Source: an uncultured Christensenellaceae bacterium
GTDB lineage: Bacteria; Bacillota; Clostridia; Christensenellales; Christensenellaceae
Direction: 5' to 3'
DNA: 64,000 nt
NCBI GenBank assembly: GCA_910588425.1
Contig: CAJUPM010000001.1
Coordinates: forward strand, 98,827-162,826
Positions 32,384 to 40,695 of this stretch are shown here, one piece after another. The first letter of the stretch is position 1. Every line of letters begins with the position of its first letter. Under the pieces are notes generated by a model. The model had not been told where the DNA came from and ran no database searches. It saw nothing but the letters and a program-made list of their open reading frames with translations. A program made the translations under genes and the position numbers.

Positions 32384-32631
32384 TTCGCGTTTACGGGATG
32401 GAAATTTGCCCGGATTGCCTGGAGGCAAAAGAACAGCTGCTGCTCGCGGGCGTCGATTTTGAATTTTTGGATTTTGCGGATTCCACGGCAAATCTCAAAG
32501 AATTTTTGAAACTGCGGGAGGGAAATCCGCTGTTCGATGAGGCGCGCCGGCAGGGGAATATCGGCATTCCCTGCTTTGTGCTGCCATCCGGCGAGGCAAC
32601 GCTTCAGATCTCGGATATTTTGCAGGCATAA
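32380..32631 (+). CDS. glutaredoxin-like protein
   Basis: 83 residues with a thioredoxin fold pattern: CPDC active site at residues 10-13 (MEICPDCLEAKEQL), the cis-Pro in IGIPCFVLP and a C-terminal glycine-poor helix. The length and the second Cys next to the cis-Pro resemble the small clostridial glutaredoxin-related proteins. Probably reduces disulfides or transfers metal. Overlaps the acetyltransferase by ATGA. Confidence 0.85.
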   Translation: MIRVYGMEICPDCLEAKEQLLLAGVDFEFLDFADSTANLKEFLKLREGNPLFDEARRQGNIGIPCFVLPSGEATLQISDILQA

Positions 32632-32645
32632 GGCGTGCGCAAACA

Positions 32646-32684
32646 AAAGAGCGGGCAGAACATTCAAGCTTCTGCCCGCTCTTT
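32646..32684. terminator. bidirectional terminator
   Basis: Perfect 15-bp stem (AAAGAGCGGGCAGAA at 32646-32660 with its complement at 32670-32684) between the convergent glutaredoxin-like and PHP genes. Confidence 0.9.
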
Positions 32685-32687
32685 GCA

Positions 32688-33479
32688 TTAAATTTTATGG
32701 AAAGTCGGCTTTCTATCCTGAAACGTGCAGAGATAGCGGAAGCCCATCTCCCTAAGCGCCTCCGTCCCTTCGCGGATGCGCCAGCTCACTTCTCCCGGCC
32801 GGTGCCCATCCGAGCCGGTAGTGATGATCTCGCCGCCCAGCTCCAGATAGCGCTTCAAAATGCCCCGGGTGGGCGTGCCAATATCCCCGGTAACCTTCGC
32901 GGCGCTGGTGTTGAGTTCCAGCCCCTTGCCGTTTTGGATGATGGTTTTCAAAATGGCGTCGAACAGATCCGGGAAAAGCTCGTATTCAAAGGGGAGCTTT
33001 TGGAAATTGCCGCAGTATTTGCAGCAATAGCCGATATGGCCGACGATATCGTAGTTCGTGAAATGGCTCAGCGTTTTGAGCATGGCCTGCAGATAGCGCT
33101 CATAGGCCTCGTGCACGGTTTTATCCCGGTAAAAATCCGGCAGATAGAGATCGACGCCGTCTACAAAATGCTGCGAGGCGATGACGAAATCGAACGCATG
33201 ATGGGATAAAAATTTTTCATAGATCGGGATGGCATCGTAGTTCACGCTGAGTTCGATGCCTTTCCTGACGGGGATGGGAGAGCCTTTTTTGACGAACTTT
33301 TCCCACTCGCGGTCGTATCGAGCCATATCGATGCTGCAAAAATCGCCGTTGCCTTCGTCGTGATCCGTTACGGCGATTTCCTCCATGCCCATGGCCTGCG
33401 CCTGGGCGGCGATGTTTTCAAAACTCTGCCCCGGATCAGCATCCGGAGAGAGGAAAGAGTGCAAATGGTAATCGAACAT
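32688..33479 (-). CDS. PHP-family histidinol-phosphatase-like enzyme
   Basis: 263 residues. PHP metal motifs: DYHLHSFLSPDAD near the start, VTDHDEGN (about residue 38), HAFDFVIASQHFVDG, and the late GSDGHRPGEV. This is the HisK (HisJ-type) histidinol-phosphatase pattern; no other his genes are near, and PHP phosphatases with other substrates look alike, so the substrate is uncertain. Divergent from queT. Confidence 0.82.
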   Translation of the reverse strand: MFDYHLHSFLSPDADPGQSFENIAAQAQAMGMEEIAVTDHDEGNGDFCSIDMARYDREWEKFVKKGSPIPVRKGIELSVNYDAIPIYEKFLSHHAFDFVIASQHFVDGVDLYLPDFYRDKTVHEAYERYLQAMLKTLSHFTNYDIVGHIGYCCKYCGNFQKLPFEYELFPDLFDAILKTIIQNGKGLELNTSAAKVTGDIGTPTRGILKRYLELGGEIITTGSDGHRPGEVSWRIREGTEALREMGFRYLCTFQDRKPTFHKI

Positions 33480-33598
33480 ATGCTGCCTCCAATCGTAATT
33501 TCCGCGGTTATTTTACCATGAACGGCCGCCCCAGGGAAGAGCATGAGGCAAAGTTTTCGCAAAATTCACAGGTTTTCCCGGAATCTTCCAGGGATAAA

Positions 33599-33627
33599 TT
33601 GAATACAGGCTCATTTTGGTGTATAAT
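33599..33627 (+). promoter_or_regulatory. queT promoter with dyad over the -10 box
   Basis: TTGAAT (33599-33604), 17-base spacer, TATAAT (33622-33627). The -10 is the left arm of TATAATT-GCA-AATTATA (33622-33638), a possible operator. No preQ1 riboswitch fold is visible in the short leader. Confidence 0.65.
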
Positions 33628-33663
33628 TGCAAATTATAATACTATAAAGAATGGATATGCTAG

Positions 33664-34164
33664 ATGATGAAAAAGGAAAAATTGATTTACCTTGCGCAAA
33701 GCGGAATTATCGCCGCGGCCTATGCCGCGCTGACCTTGCTCTTTTACCCTCTCTCCTACGGCCTTTCCCAGCTGCGGGTGAGCGAGGGGCTCTGCATCCT
33801 GCCGTATTTTACGCCGGCGGCAGTGCCAGGGCTGTTTCTCGGATGCATTGTCGCAAATATTTTCGGCGGCTTTGGACTTTTGGATATTGTCTGCGGCAGC
33901 CTGGCGACGCTGATCGCGGCCTATGCAACATATAAAATTAAAAACAAGTGGCTCGCGCCGCTGCCCGCTGTTTTGGCAAATGCTGTCATCGTGGGCGCGG
34001 AGCTGGCATATCTAATGAATGTGCCGTTTTGGCAGGCAGCGCTGGGCGTTGGAGCAGGGCAGGCGGTCTCCTGCTATGTGATCGGTATGCCCCTGCTGTT
34101 TGCGCTGGAGAAATTGCAGCAGAAATGGAATCTGTTTGGAACAATTAGGAGGAACTTAGTATGA
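33664..34164 (+). CDS. queT: QueT-family queuosine precursor transporter
   Basis: 166 residues with five or so hydrophobic segments. LAQSGIIAAAYAALTLLFYPLSYGLSQLRVSEGL and PYFTPAAVPGLFLGCIVANIFGGFGLLDIVCGS are the QueT marks. In the ECF scheme QueT is the S component for a queuosine precursor (queuine or preQ1 type) used with a shared energising module. No clear ribosome site precedes the two ATGs. Overlaps the next gene by 4 bp. Confidence 0.92.
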   Translation: MMKKEKLIYLAQSGIIAAAYAALTLLFYPLSYGLSQLRVSEGLCILPYFTPAAVPGLFLGCIVANIFGGFGLLDIVCGSLATLIAAYATYKIKNKWLAPLPAVLANAVIVGAELAYLMNVPFWQAALGVGAGQAVSCYVIGMPLLFALEKLQQKWNLFGTIRRNLV

Positions 34165-34772
34165 AAATCTGTGTTTACGGAGCTTCCAGCACGCAGCTGG
34201 ATCCCAAATATATCGACGCGACCTATCGCCTGGGCCAAGAGCTGGCAAAACGCGGGCATGGCCTGGTGTATGGCGGCGGCGCGCAGGGCGTCATGGGGGC
34301 GACAGCCCGGGGCGTGCGCGCGCAGGGCGGCGAGGTCGTTGGCGTAACCCCTGAGTTTTTCAATGTGGACGGCGTCGTCTTTCAGGACTGCACCGAACTG
34401 ATTTTTACCAAAACCATGCGGGAACGCAAGCAGACCATGGAAGATCGGGCGGATGCGTTCATCGTGGCCCCGGGTGGCTTTGGGACGTATGAGGAGTTTT
34501 TTGAGATTCTCACGCTCAAGCAGCTGGAACGCCATAACAAGGCCATCGCCATCTACAACGTGGACGGATGCTATGATATGCTCTTTGATTTTATCGCCCG
34601 GGCGATGAGCGAGAACTTCATCAAGGAGGCCTGCAAAAAGCTCTACCGGATTTTTGATAACCGGGATGAGATGCTGGACTATATCGAAAACTATCAGCCT
34701 GAGAAAATCGGCATCAAGAAGCTGCGGGATGTCGATGAGAGCTATACATACGATAACTACAAGGCGAAATAG
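34161..34772 (+). CDS. LOG-family nucleoside 5'-monophosphate phosphoribohydrolase-like protein
   Basis: 203 residues with the LOG marks GGGAQGVMGATARG and PGGFGTYEEFFE (PGGxGTxxE), and ERKQTMEDRADAFI before it. LOG proteins cleave ribose 5-phosphate from cytokinin-like or other purine nucleotides; many bacterial ones have AMP or purine-nucleotide hydrolase roles. GGAGG lies within queT upstream of the ATG. The coupling with queT may point to nucleobase salvage, by inference only. Confidence 0.88.
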   Translation: MKICVYGASSTQLDPKYIDATYRLGQELAKRGHGLVYGGGAQGVMGATARGVRAQGGEVVGVTPEFFNVDGVVFQDCTELIFTKTMRERKQTMEDRADAFIVAPGGFGTYEEFFEILTLKQLERHNKAIAIYNVDGCYDMLFDFIARAMSENFIKEACKKLYRIFDNRDEMLDYIENYQPEKIGIKKLRDVDESYTYDNYKAK

Positions 34773-34860
34773 CCAAAGATAGGAAAGAGCCCGGGCGGGG
34801 CGGCGCTGCTTTTGCCCCGGGCGCGGGTCTATTCGCAAAACAACGAAAGAGGAGAGAAAA

Positions 34861-35130
34861 ATGAGAGCGATTATTTCAGTATTTGGGAAAGACAGACCCG
34901 GCATCATCGCCGGCTTATCGGCCGTGCTCTACCGCCATGGCGCCAATATTTTGGATATCAGCCAGACGGTCATGCAGGGGGCGATTTTTACGATGGTCAT
35001 GCTCATTGAGGTTGGCGAGGGGGATTCCTTCTCCGGCCTGAAGGCGGATTTGGAGGAGGCCGCAGAGGGCCTTGGCATGGAACTGCACCTCCAGCGGGAA
35101 GAGATTTTCGATTCCATGCACCGCATCTAG
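34861..35130 (+). CDS. ACT-domain protein (UPF0237)
   Basis: 89 residues that form one ACT domain: [38 protein letters not shown]-type start is the GcvR/UPF0237 pattern, with strand 4 near [16 protein letters not shown] precedes the ATG. It lies 10 bp before a UPF0210 gene, the usual pair in Firmicutes and archaea. ACT domains bind amino acids; the ligand here is unknown. Confidence 0.9.
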   Translation: MRAIISVFGKDRPGIIAGLSAVLYRHGANILDISQTVMQGAIFTMVMLIEVGEGDSFSGLKADLEEAAEGLGMELHLQREEIFDSMHRI

Positions 35131-35140
35131 GGGGAAGGCC

Positions 35141-36499
35141 ATGATCAATACCAGAGATATTTTAAGCACCATCGAGATGATCCGGCATCAGTGCCTGGAT
35201 ATCCGCACGATCACCATGGGCATCTCGCTCAAAGACTGCATGAGCGAGGATATGGGCCGGGCTATTGACAAAATCAAGGAAAAGATTCTGCGCAAAGCCG
35301 AAAAACTCGTCAAAACAGGCGAGGAGATCGAAGCGGAATTCGGCATTCCCATCGTCAATAAGCGCATCTCGGTTACGCCCATCTCCATCATCGGCGAGCC
35401 CACGGGCACGGCAGATTATGCGCCTTTTGCCGTGGCGCTGGATGAGGCGGGCAAAGAGGTCGGCGTGGATTTTATCGGCGGCTTTTCGGCTCTTGTGCAT
35501 AAGGGGATGACGCCGGGCGAGCGCAATTTCATCCGTTCCATCCCGGAGGCGCTTGCAAGCACAGATATTGTTTGCAGCAGCGTCAATGTCGGGACAACCC
35601 GGGCGGGCATCAATATGGATGCCGTGGCGCTGATGGGGGAGGCCGTCAAGCAGGCGGCCGAGCGCACGGCGGATCAAGGCGGCTTGGGCGCGGCAAAGCT
35701 GGTCGTGTTCTGCAATGCCGTAGAGGATAACCCGTTTATGGCCGGGGCGTTTCACGGCATCGGAGAGGGCGACTGCGTCATCAACGTGGGCGTCAGCGGG
35801 CCGGGGGTGGTCTATGCCGCGATTGCGGACATGAAGGGCGCGAACCTCGGCGAGATCGCCGAACAAATCAAAAAGACCGCGTTTCATATTACGCGCATGG
35901 GCGAGCTGGTGGCCAGAGAAGCTTCCCGCAGGCTGGGCGCGGAGTTTGGCATTGTGGATCTCTCCCTGGCGCCTACGCCTGCCCAGGGCGACAGTGTCGC
36001 CCGGATTTTGGAGGCCATGGGGCTGGAGACCTGCGGCGGATGCGGCACGACGGCTGCGCTGGCCCTGCTCAACGATGCTGTTAAAAAAGGCGGAGTCATG
36101 GCCAGCTCGAATGTCGGCGGGCTTTCCGGGGCGTTTATCCCGGTCAGCGAGGATGAGGGCATGATCGCCGCGGCCAGAAGCGGCGTGCTGCGGCTGGAGA
36201 AACTGGAGGCCATGACCTGCGTCTGCTCGGTGGGGCTGGATATGATCGCCGTTCCGGGGGATACCCCTGCCGAGACGCTTTCGGCCATCATCGCGGATGA
36301 GGCGGCCATTGGCATGGTCAACAACAAGACCACGGCCGTGCGCATCATTCCCGTGCCGGGCGGCAAAGTGGGCGATGAAGTCAGCTTTGGCGGCCTGCTG
36401 GGCACGGCACCCATCATGCCTTGCAGCAAGGTTTCCGCCAGCGAATTTATTCACCGCGGCGGCCGGATTCCCGCGCCCATTCATTCCCAGAAAAACTAG
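35141..36499 (+). CDS. UPF0210/DUF711 family protein (PFL-like)
   Basis: 452 residues starting [14 protein letters not shown] with AGGGGGAAGG upstream. Conserved text includes [48 protein letters not shown] and [18 protein letters not shown]; the length equals the UPF0210 family, whose structure is related to the glycyl-radical pyruvate formate-lyase fold but without the radical glycine loop. Function unknown. Its stable pairing with the ACT gene suggests amino-acid-responsive control. Confidence 0.93.
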   Translation: MINTRDILSTIEMIRHQCLDIRTITMGISLKDCMSEDMGRAIDKIKEKILRKAEKLVKTGEEIEAEFGIPIVNKRISVTPISIIGEPTGTADYAPFAVALDEAGKEVGVDFIGGFSALVHKGMTPGERNFIRSIPEALASTDIVCSSVNVGTTRAGINMDAVALMGEAVKQAAERTADQGGLGAAKLVVFCNAVEDNPFMAGAFHGIGEGDCVINVGVSGPGVVYAAIADMKGANLGEIAEQIKKTAFHITRMGELVAREASRRLGAEFGIVDLSLAPTPAQGDSVARILEAMGLETCGGCGTTAALALLNDAVKKGGVMASSNVGGLSGAFIPVSEDEGMIAAARSGVLRLEKLEAMTCVCSVGLDMIAVPGDTPAETLSAIIADEAAIGMVNNKTTAVRIIPVPGGKVGDEVSFGGLLGTAPIMPCSKVSASEFIHRGGRIPAPIHSQKN

Positions 36500-36546
36500 A
36501 CGGCCGGGGGAGCGCCGCAGGGCCTGCCCGCCGGAAAGGATAAGAG

Positions 36547-38316
36547 ATGAAAACAAGAAGCGAAATTCCAGAGCAATTCAAATGGAAGCTGGAGGATATT
36601 TATCAGAGTGAAGCGCAGTGGGAGGCGGAATACCGCGAGCTGGAGGGTATGCTCCCGGCGCTGGAGGCGCGAAAGCAGAATATCGCGCAGTCGGCAGAGG
36701 AGCTAAAGGCCGGGCTGGACGAGATGTACCGCGCCATGCTGCTGCTCGAGCGGCTGTATGTCTATGCCCGGATGCGCCGGGATGAGGATAACGCCAATTC
36801 CTACTATCAGGGCCTGGCCGACCGCGCCCAGGGCCTGAACGTGAGGCTCTCTGCGGCGATTTCCTATTTGAACCCGTTGCTGCTCTCTTTGCCGGAAGGC
36901 GTTTTAGAAGGGTATGCGGCGCAGCCGGAGCTGGCGGACTACCGCTTCATGCTGGAAGATCTGCTGCGCAGCAAGGCGCACGTGCTGGAAGAGGGCGAGG
37001 AGCGCCTGCTTTCCATGGCCGGGGATTTTTCGGACGGCGCCCAGGGCATTTACACCATGCTCAACAACGCAGATCTCTCCTTTGGCAGTGTGGAGCATGA
37101 TGGCCAGACGCATCAGCTGACCCACGCGTCCTATATTGGCCTGATGCAGGGCGAAGATCGGGTGCTCAGGGAAAAGGTGTTCCACCAGTTTTACCAGAGC
37201 TTCCAGAGCCATATCAACACCATCGCCGCCACATACGGCACCAGCGTGAAGAAAGACGTGTTCTACGCCAAGGCGCGCAGGTACCAAAGCGCGCTGGATG
37301 CCGCGCTCTCCTCGGATAATGTTCCGGAATCGGTTTACCGGGATTTGATTGAGAAGGTTCATGCGCACTTGCCGACGATGTACCGCTATGTCGCCCTGCG
37401 CAGGAAAATTTTGGGTGTGGATCAGCTGGAAATGTATGATATCTACGCGCCGCTGGTCTCGGAAGTTGATGCGAAGTATACTTACGAGCAGGCCAAAAAG
37501 CTGGTGCTGGAAGGGCTCTCGGTTTTGGGCGAAGAGTATGGCGCGCATCTCAGAGAGGCGTTTGCCTCCAGATGGATCGATGTGTTTGAAAACAAGGGGA
37601 AAACCTCCGGGGCATATTCCTGGGGCGCATACGGGACGCATCCTTACGTGCTGCTCAACCACCGGGACGATCTGGACAGCGTCTTTACCATCGCGCACGA
37701 GCTGGGCCACGCCATGCACTCCTTCTATTCGGATGCCGCCCAGCCCTATCCCACAGCGGGCTATGCCATCTTTGTGGCGGAAGTGGCTTCGACGGTCAAC
37801 GAAATTCTGCTGACCAAGCACCTGCTGCGCACGGTAAAAGACGCCAAGCTGAAGAAGTATATTCTCAACCACTATATCGATCAGTTCCGCACCACGGTTC
37901 TGCGGCAGACGATGTTCGCCGAGTTCGAGATGCTGGCGCACGAGATGGCCGAAAAGGGAGAGCCGCTGACTGTGCAGTCTCTCTGCCAGACCTACGGCAA
38001 GCTCAACGCGCTCTATCACGGGCCGGATATGGGCGCAGACGACACCATCTCCTATGAATGGGCGCGCATCCCGCATTTCTATAACGCGTTCTATGTCTAT
38101 AAATACGCCACGGGCTTTTCCTGCGCCTGCGCCATCGTCCATAAGCTGGAAGAAGAGCCGGGGATGCTGGAAAAATACAAGGTGTTCCTCTCGGGCGGCG
38201 GAAGTGATTATCCCATGGAGCTTTTGCGCAAGGCCGGCATCGAGGTCGGCGAGGCGGTGGAAATCTGCATGAAGGAATTTGCGCAGGCTTTAGAGGAATT
38301 TGAAGTTTTAGCGTGA
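36547..38316 (+). CDS. pepF: oligoendopeptidase F (M3B)
   Basis: 589 residues, the PepF length. The zinc site HELGH is at residues 384-388 (TIAHELGHAMHS), with the third ligand Glu in FVAEVASTVNEILL; SSGAYSWG-like text (TSGAYSWGAYGTHPYVLLNH) precedes it. It cuts oligopeptides of about 7-17 residues in the cytoplasm. AAAGGATAAGAG precedes the ATG. Confidence 0.97.
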   Translation: MKTRSEIPEQFKWKLEDIYQSEAQWEAEYRELEGMLPALEARKQNIAQSAEELKAGLDEMYRAMLLLERLYVYARMRRDEDNANSYYQGLADRAQGLNVRLSAAISYLNPLLLSLPEGVLEGYAAQPELADYRFMLEDLLRSKAHVLEEGEERLLSMAGDFSDGAQGIYTMLNNADLSFGSVEHDGQTHQLTHASYIGLMQGEDRVLREKVFHQFYQSFQSHINTIAATYGTSVKKDVFYAKARRYQSALDAALSSDNVPESVYRDLIEKVHAHLPTMYRYVALRRKILGVDQLEMYDIYAPLVSEVDAKYTYEQAKKLVLEGLSVLGEEYGAHLREAFASRWIDVFENKGKTSGAYSWGAYGTHPYVLLNHRDDLDSVFTIAHELGHAMHSFYSDAAQPYPTAGYAIFVAEVASTVNEILLTKHLLRTVKDAKLKKYILNHYIDQFRTTVLRQTMFAEFEMLAHEMAEKGEPLTVQSLCQTYGKLNALYHGPDMGADDTISYEWARIPHFYNAFYVYKYATGFSCACAIVHKLEEEPGMLEKYKVFLSGGGSDYPMELLRKAGIEVGEAVEICMKEFAQALEEFEVLA

Positions 38317-38403
38317 ATAATTAAAGAAGAGGGGCAGCGTCCCTGTTCCGGCAAAAAAACAGCGCCCTAGGCGCAGATTTTGATAAAAGTGAGGCGAGAG
38401 GAT

Positions 38404-39219
38404 ATGAAACTTAGTTTTTCCACGCTCGGCTGCCCCAAGCTGAGCTTCCGGGATGTGCTTTCCATTGCGAAAGATTTGGGCTACGACGGCATCGAACTGC
38501 GCGGCATTATGCAGACCATCGATGCGCCGGATTTGAAGGAGTTTTCCCAGGAGAACTGCCAGCAGACCATGGAACGGCTGAACAAGCTGGGCCTGGAAAT
38601 CCCGATTCTGACTTCCGCCTGCAAACTGCACCGGGAGGAAAAGTGGGAAGCGACGCTGGCGCTGGCTAAACGCTATGTGGATACCGCGGCTAAAATTGGC
38701 ACGAAATACGTCCGTGTGCTGGGAGACAGCTATCCTGCCCCGGGCGGGCATGTCAGCGATGCGGTCGTTTTAGAGCATCTGGGGCAGATTGCGGATTATG
38801 CCGCCGGGCAGGGCGTGACGGTGCTCATCGAGACCAACGGCGTCTATGCGGATACCGCGCGGCTGGCGCAGCTGATTGCAGATGCCGGCAGGGAAAATAT
38901 CGGGGTCATCTGGGATATCAACCACCCATCCCAGTTCTTCGGGGAGACGCCCGAGCAGACATATGCCAATATCGGCAGCTTGGTGCGCCATGTGCATGTG
39001 AAGGATTCGGTGAAAGCGTTCGAGAAGTTCGATAAGGTGCAGTATCACATGATCGGGCATGGCAACGTCCCGGTAAAGCAGGCCATCGATCTGCTGCTGG
39101 AAAAAGGCTATGAGGGTTATTTCTCGCTGGAATGGGTCAAGCGCTGGGATTTCACGCTGGAAGAGCCGGGCATCGTGTTTGCACACTATGCCAACTACAT
39201 GCGCAAGCTGGAAAAATAG
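38404..39219 (+). CDS. sugar phosphate isomerase/epimerase-like TIM-barrel protein
   Basis: 271 residues from ATG of MKLSFSTLGCPKLSF, with GAGAGGAT just upstream. It has the AP-endonuclease-2-like barrel: LGYDGIELRG, GTKYVRVLGDSY, VLIETNGVYAD, IGVIWDINHPSQF, VRHVHVKDS and YFSLEWVKRW, which supply the metal-binding Glu, Asp, His residues seen in xylose isomerase-like epimerases. Substrate unknown. Ends at a strong hairpin. Confidence 0.85.
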   Translation: MKLSFSTLGCPKLSFRDVLSIAKDLGYDGIELRGIMQTIDAPDLKEFSQENCQQTMERLNKLGLEIPILTSACKLHREEKWEATLALAKRYVDTAAKIGTKYVRVLGDSYPAPGGHVSDAVVLEHLGQIADYAAGQGVTVLIETNGVYADTARLAQLIADAGRENIGVIWDINHPSQFFGETPEQTYANIGSLVRHVHVKDSVKAFEKFDKVQYHMIGHGNVPVKQAIDLLLEKGYEGYFSLEWVKRWDFTLEEPGIVFAHYANYMRKLEK

Positions 39220-39225
39220 AGTAAA

Positions 39226-39251
39226 AAAGAGCACCTGCAAGGGTGCTCTTT
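39226..39251 (+). terminator. terminator after the TIM-barrel gene
   Basis: AAAGAGCACC-TGCAAG-GGTGCTCTTT followed by T; 10-bp stem. Confidence 0.87.
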
Positions 39252-39274
39252 TTGTTTGCTTTTCTTCCGGCAAT

Positions 39275-39607
39275 TTAACATTGCCTTTGGTGAAAGGATA
39301 GGATTTTCCTGATCACATCTGAAAGCTGCCTAATCTGATCGGCGTCGCACACAGAAAGCTCCATGGCAAGCTCTTTCATCGCCGCCTCAGCGGGATGCTT
39401 TTCACAGGCAAAAACAGAATCGACAGAAAGATGAAATTTATCATATAGCTGATAGAGCACTGGAACAGAAGGCAAGCTTCGGCATTGCTCAATATTTTGT
39501 ATCTGTTTGCGGGAGAGATCCAGCATTTCAGCCAGCTCGTCTTGTGTCAACCCCTCTTTTGCGCGCAATTCTTTGATTGCTTTGCTAAAAGAAGCATTTA
39601 AATCCAT
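39275..39607 (-). CDS. XRE-family HTH regulator (paralogue 1)
   Basis: 110 residues from the ATG of MDLNASFSK (AGGTG 7 bases upstream; a GTG three codons earlier is also in frame). The helix-turn-helix covers about residues 10-62 (GLTQDELAEMLDLSRKQIQNIEQCRSLPS). The C-terminal 45 residues are helical (PAEAAMKELAMELSVCDADQIRQL). Clearly a paralogue of the next gene, with matching QNIEQxRSLPS. A likely small repressor; targets unknown. Confidence 0.88.
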   Translation of the reverse strand: MDLNASFSKAIKELRAKEGLTQDELAEMLDLSRKQIQNIEQCRSLPSVPVLYQLYDKFHLSVDSVFACEKHPAEAAMKELAMELSVCDADQIRQLSDVIRKILSFHQRQC

Positions 39608-39624
39608 GATCTTCACCTCTCTTT

Positions 39625-39711
39625 TTATTGGCTTTCGTGAAAGGCTAGAGAGTGGAGCCGCTGAATCTGCCCGGCATCGCGCGCAGAATCTTTCATGACC
39701 GCCTCAGCGAT
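39625..39711 (-). pseudogene. relic of a third XRE paralogue (C-terminus)
   Basis: On the minus strand this stretch reads IAEAVMKDS, then ARDAGQIQRL, then LAFHESQ and a TAA stop. It matches the C-terminus of the downstream XRE protein (AEAAMKE, CDADQIRQL, LSFHQRQ) with two internal deletions. It overlaps the last codons of the other XRE gene in a different frame, so it looks like the stub of a deleted third copy joined to that gene's end. Confidence 0.7.
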
Positions 39712-40033
39712 CTTTGCGAAAACGCAGAATTCTTTTGAAAATAAAGGCAATCTCATCCAAATCTTCAGGGTTGCATTCCTGAAGTTCATAGATCAGCTCC
39801 TGAATTGTGTGGTTAGAGGGCTGGTCGGCGGCATCTAAGGCGGAATCGATGGAGAAGCCGTATTTTTGATGCAATTTTAGGAGAACGCGCAGGGAAGGCA
39901 GGCTCCTTCTCTGCTCAATATTCTGCATCTGATTAATGGATATGCCAAGCGCTTCAGATAGTTTTTCCTGTGTCAAACCTAGACGCAGGCGAAGCTCCTG
40001 AATCGATTTTCCCAAAAGTTCTTTCAAATCCAT
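39704..40033 (-). CDS. XRE-family HTH regulator (paralogue 2)
   Basis: 109 residues with GGGTGG before the ATG. HTH: LGLTQEKLSEALGISINQMQNIEQRRSLPS; helical tail PSNHTIQELIYELQECNPEDLDEI then RILRFRKDR. Its TGA stop lies inside the relic described just downstream, so its C-terminus may have been changed by recombination. Divergent from the HTH gene starting at 40151, with a dyad between them. Confidence 0.88.
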   Translation of the reverse strand: MDLKELLGKSIQELRLRLGLTQEKLSEALGISINQMQNIEQRRSLPSLRVLLKLHQKYGFSIDSALDAADQPSNHTIQELIYELQECNPEDLDEIAFIFKRILRFRKDR

Positions 40034-40105
40034 AGAATACGCACCACCCTTTATTATTTATTCTATGAGTATCTGTAATTTATTAGGAGTTAATGAATTA
40101 AGTAC

Positions 40106-40134
40106 TTTATATATGCAATTTGTGCGTATATAAT
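40106..40134 (+). promoter_or_regulatory. promoter with dyad operator between divergent HTH genes
   Basis: TTTATA (40106-40111), 17-base spacer and TATAAT (40129-40134). An imperfect inverted repeat TATATATGCA-ATTTG-TGCGTATATA (40108-40132, 9 of 10 pairs) covers the spacer and most of the -10, a natural site for one of the adjoining HTH proteins. Confidence 0.55.
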
Positions 40135-40150
40135 AGAAAAGGGGTGCCTC

Positions 40151-40642
40151 ATGAAACTGGATCAAAAGCGAGTGAAAACGATATTGAAAAAGCGGGGAAT
40201 GAGCCCGGAACAGATCGCCTGGGAAATCGACTGTGGGCAAAACAAAGTTTGGCAGGCTTTGCAGGGCGAAGCGGCTTCAAGCTATTTATGCCATATGATT
40301 GCCGCTGTTTTGAATGTCCAGCTGGATTGGCTTTGCGGCCAGCAACACCGTATGCGCATGGACTATGCGACGCTTTCCCGGGCGCATACGCTGATTATGC
40401 TGGAAATCGATGCGCGGCAGACTGCTTTGGCTGGGCTTTTCAAACAGCATTTGCAGGGCAGGGAAGAAAAGATGCCGCAGATTTTGGTGCTTCATGAAAA
40501 AGCGGAGCGCCTGCTTGGGCTGGAAGAGAAAATCCGGCATCGGAAAAGTGTGAAGGAAAAGAGAATATTGGCACAAAAACGAAAGCGAGCGCGGGAACAG
40601 AGCGAGAAAAACGTTGCGCAGGCAGAGCGTGAAGAGATATAA
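40151..40642 (+). CDS. HTH protein with basic coiled C-terminus
   Basis: 163 residues; AAAGGGG lies before the ATG. The N-terminal 60 residues look like an XRE-type HTH (RVKTILKKRGMSPEQIAWEIDCGQNKVWQALQGE), followed by LNVQLDWLCGQQ and a long helical region; the last 45 residues are very rich in Lys, Arg and Gln (KRILAQKRKRAREQ), fit for nucleic-acid or coil contacts. It is not a close paralogue of the two XRE genes opposite. No family name can be given beyond HTH. Confidence 0.7.
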   Translation: MKLDQKRVKTILKKRGMSPEQIAWEIDCGQNKVWQALQGEAASSYLCHMIAAVLNVQLDWLCGQQHRMRMDYATLSRAHTLIMLEIDARQTALAGLFKQHLQGREEKMPQILVLHEKAERLLGLEEKIRHRKSVKEKRILAQKRKRAREQSEKNVAQAEREEI

Positions 40643-40695
40643 TGTTCATGCAAATATTTTGGCCGGCCGATGCGCCGGCATAGAAGGAGAGAGCT

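Noticed and set aside
33628-33663. preQ1 riboswitch before queT
   Set aside because: The leader is too short and AT-rich, and the conserved pseudoknot bases are not seen.
38317-38403. Terminator after pepF
   Set aside because: The GCGCC-CTA-GGCGC hairpin is short and followed by too few T to be called with confidence.
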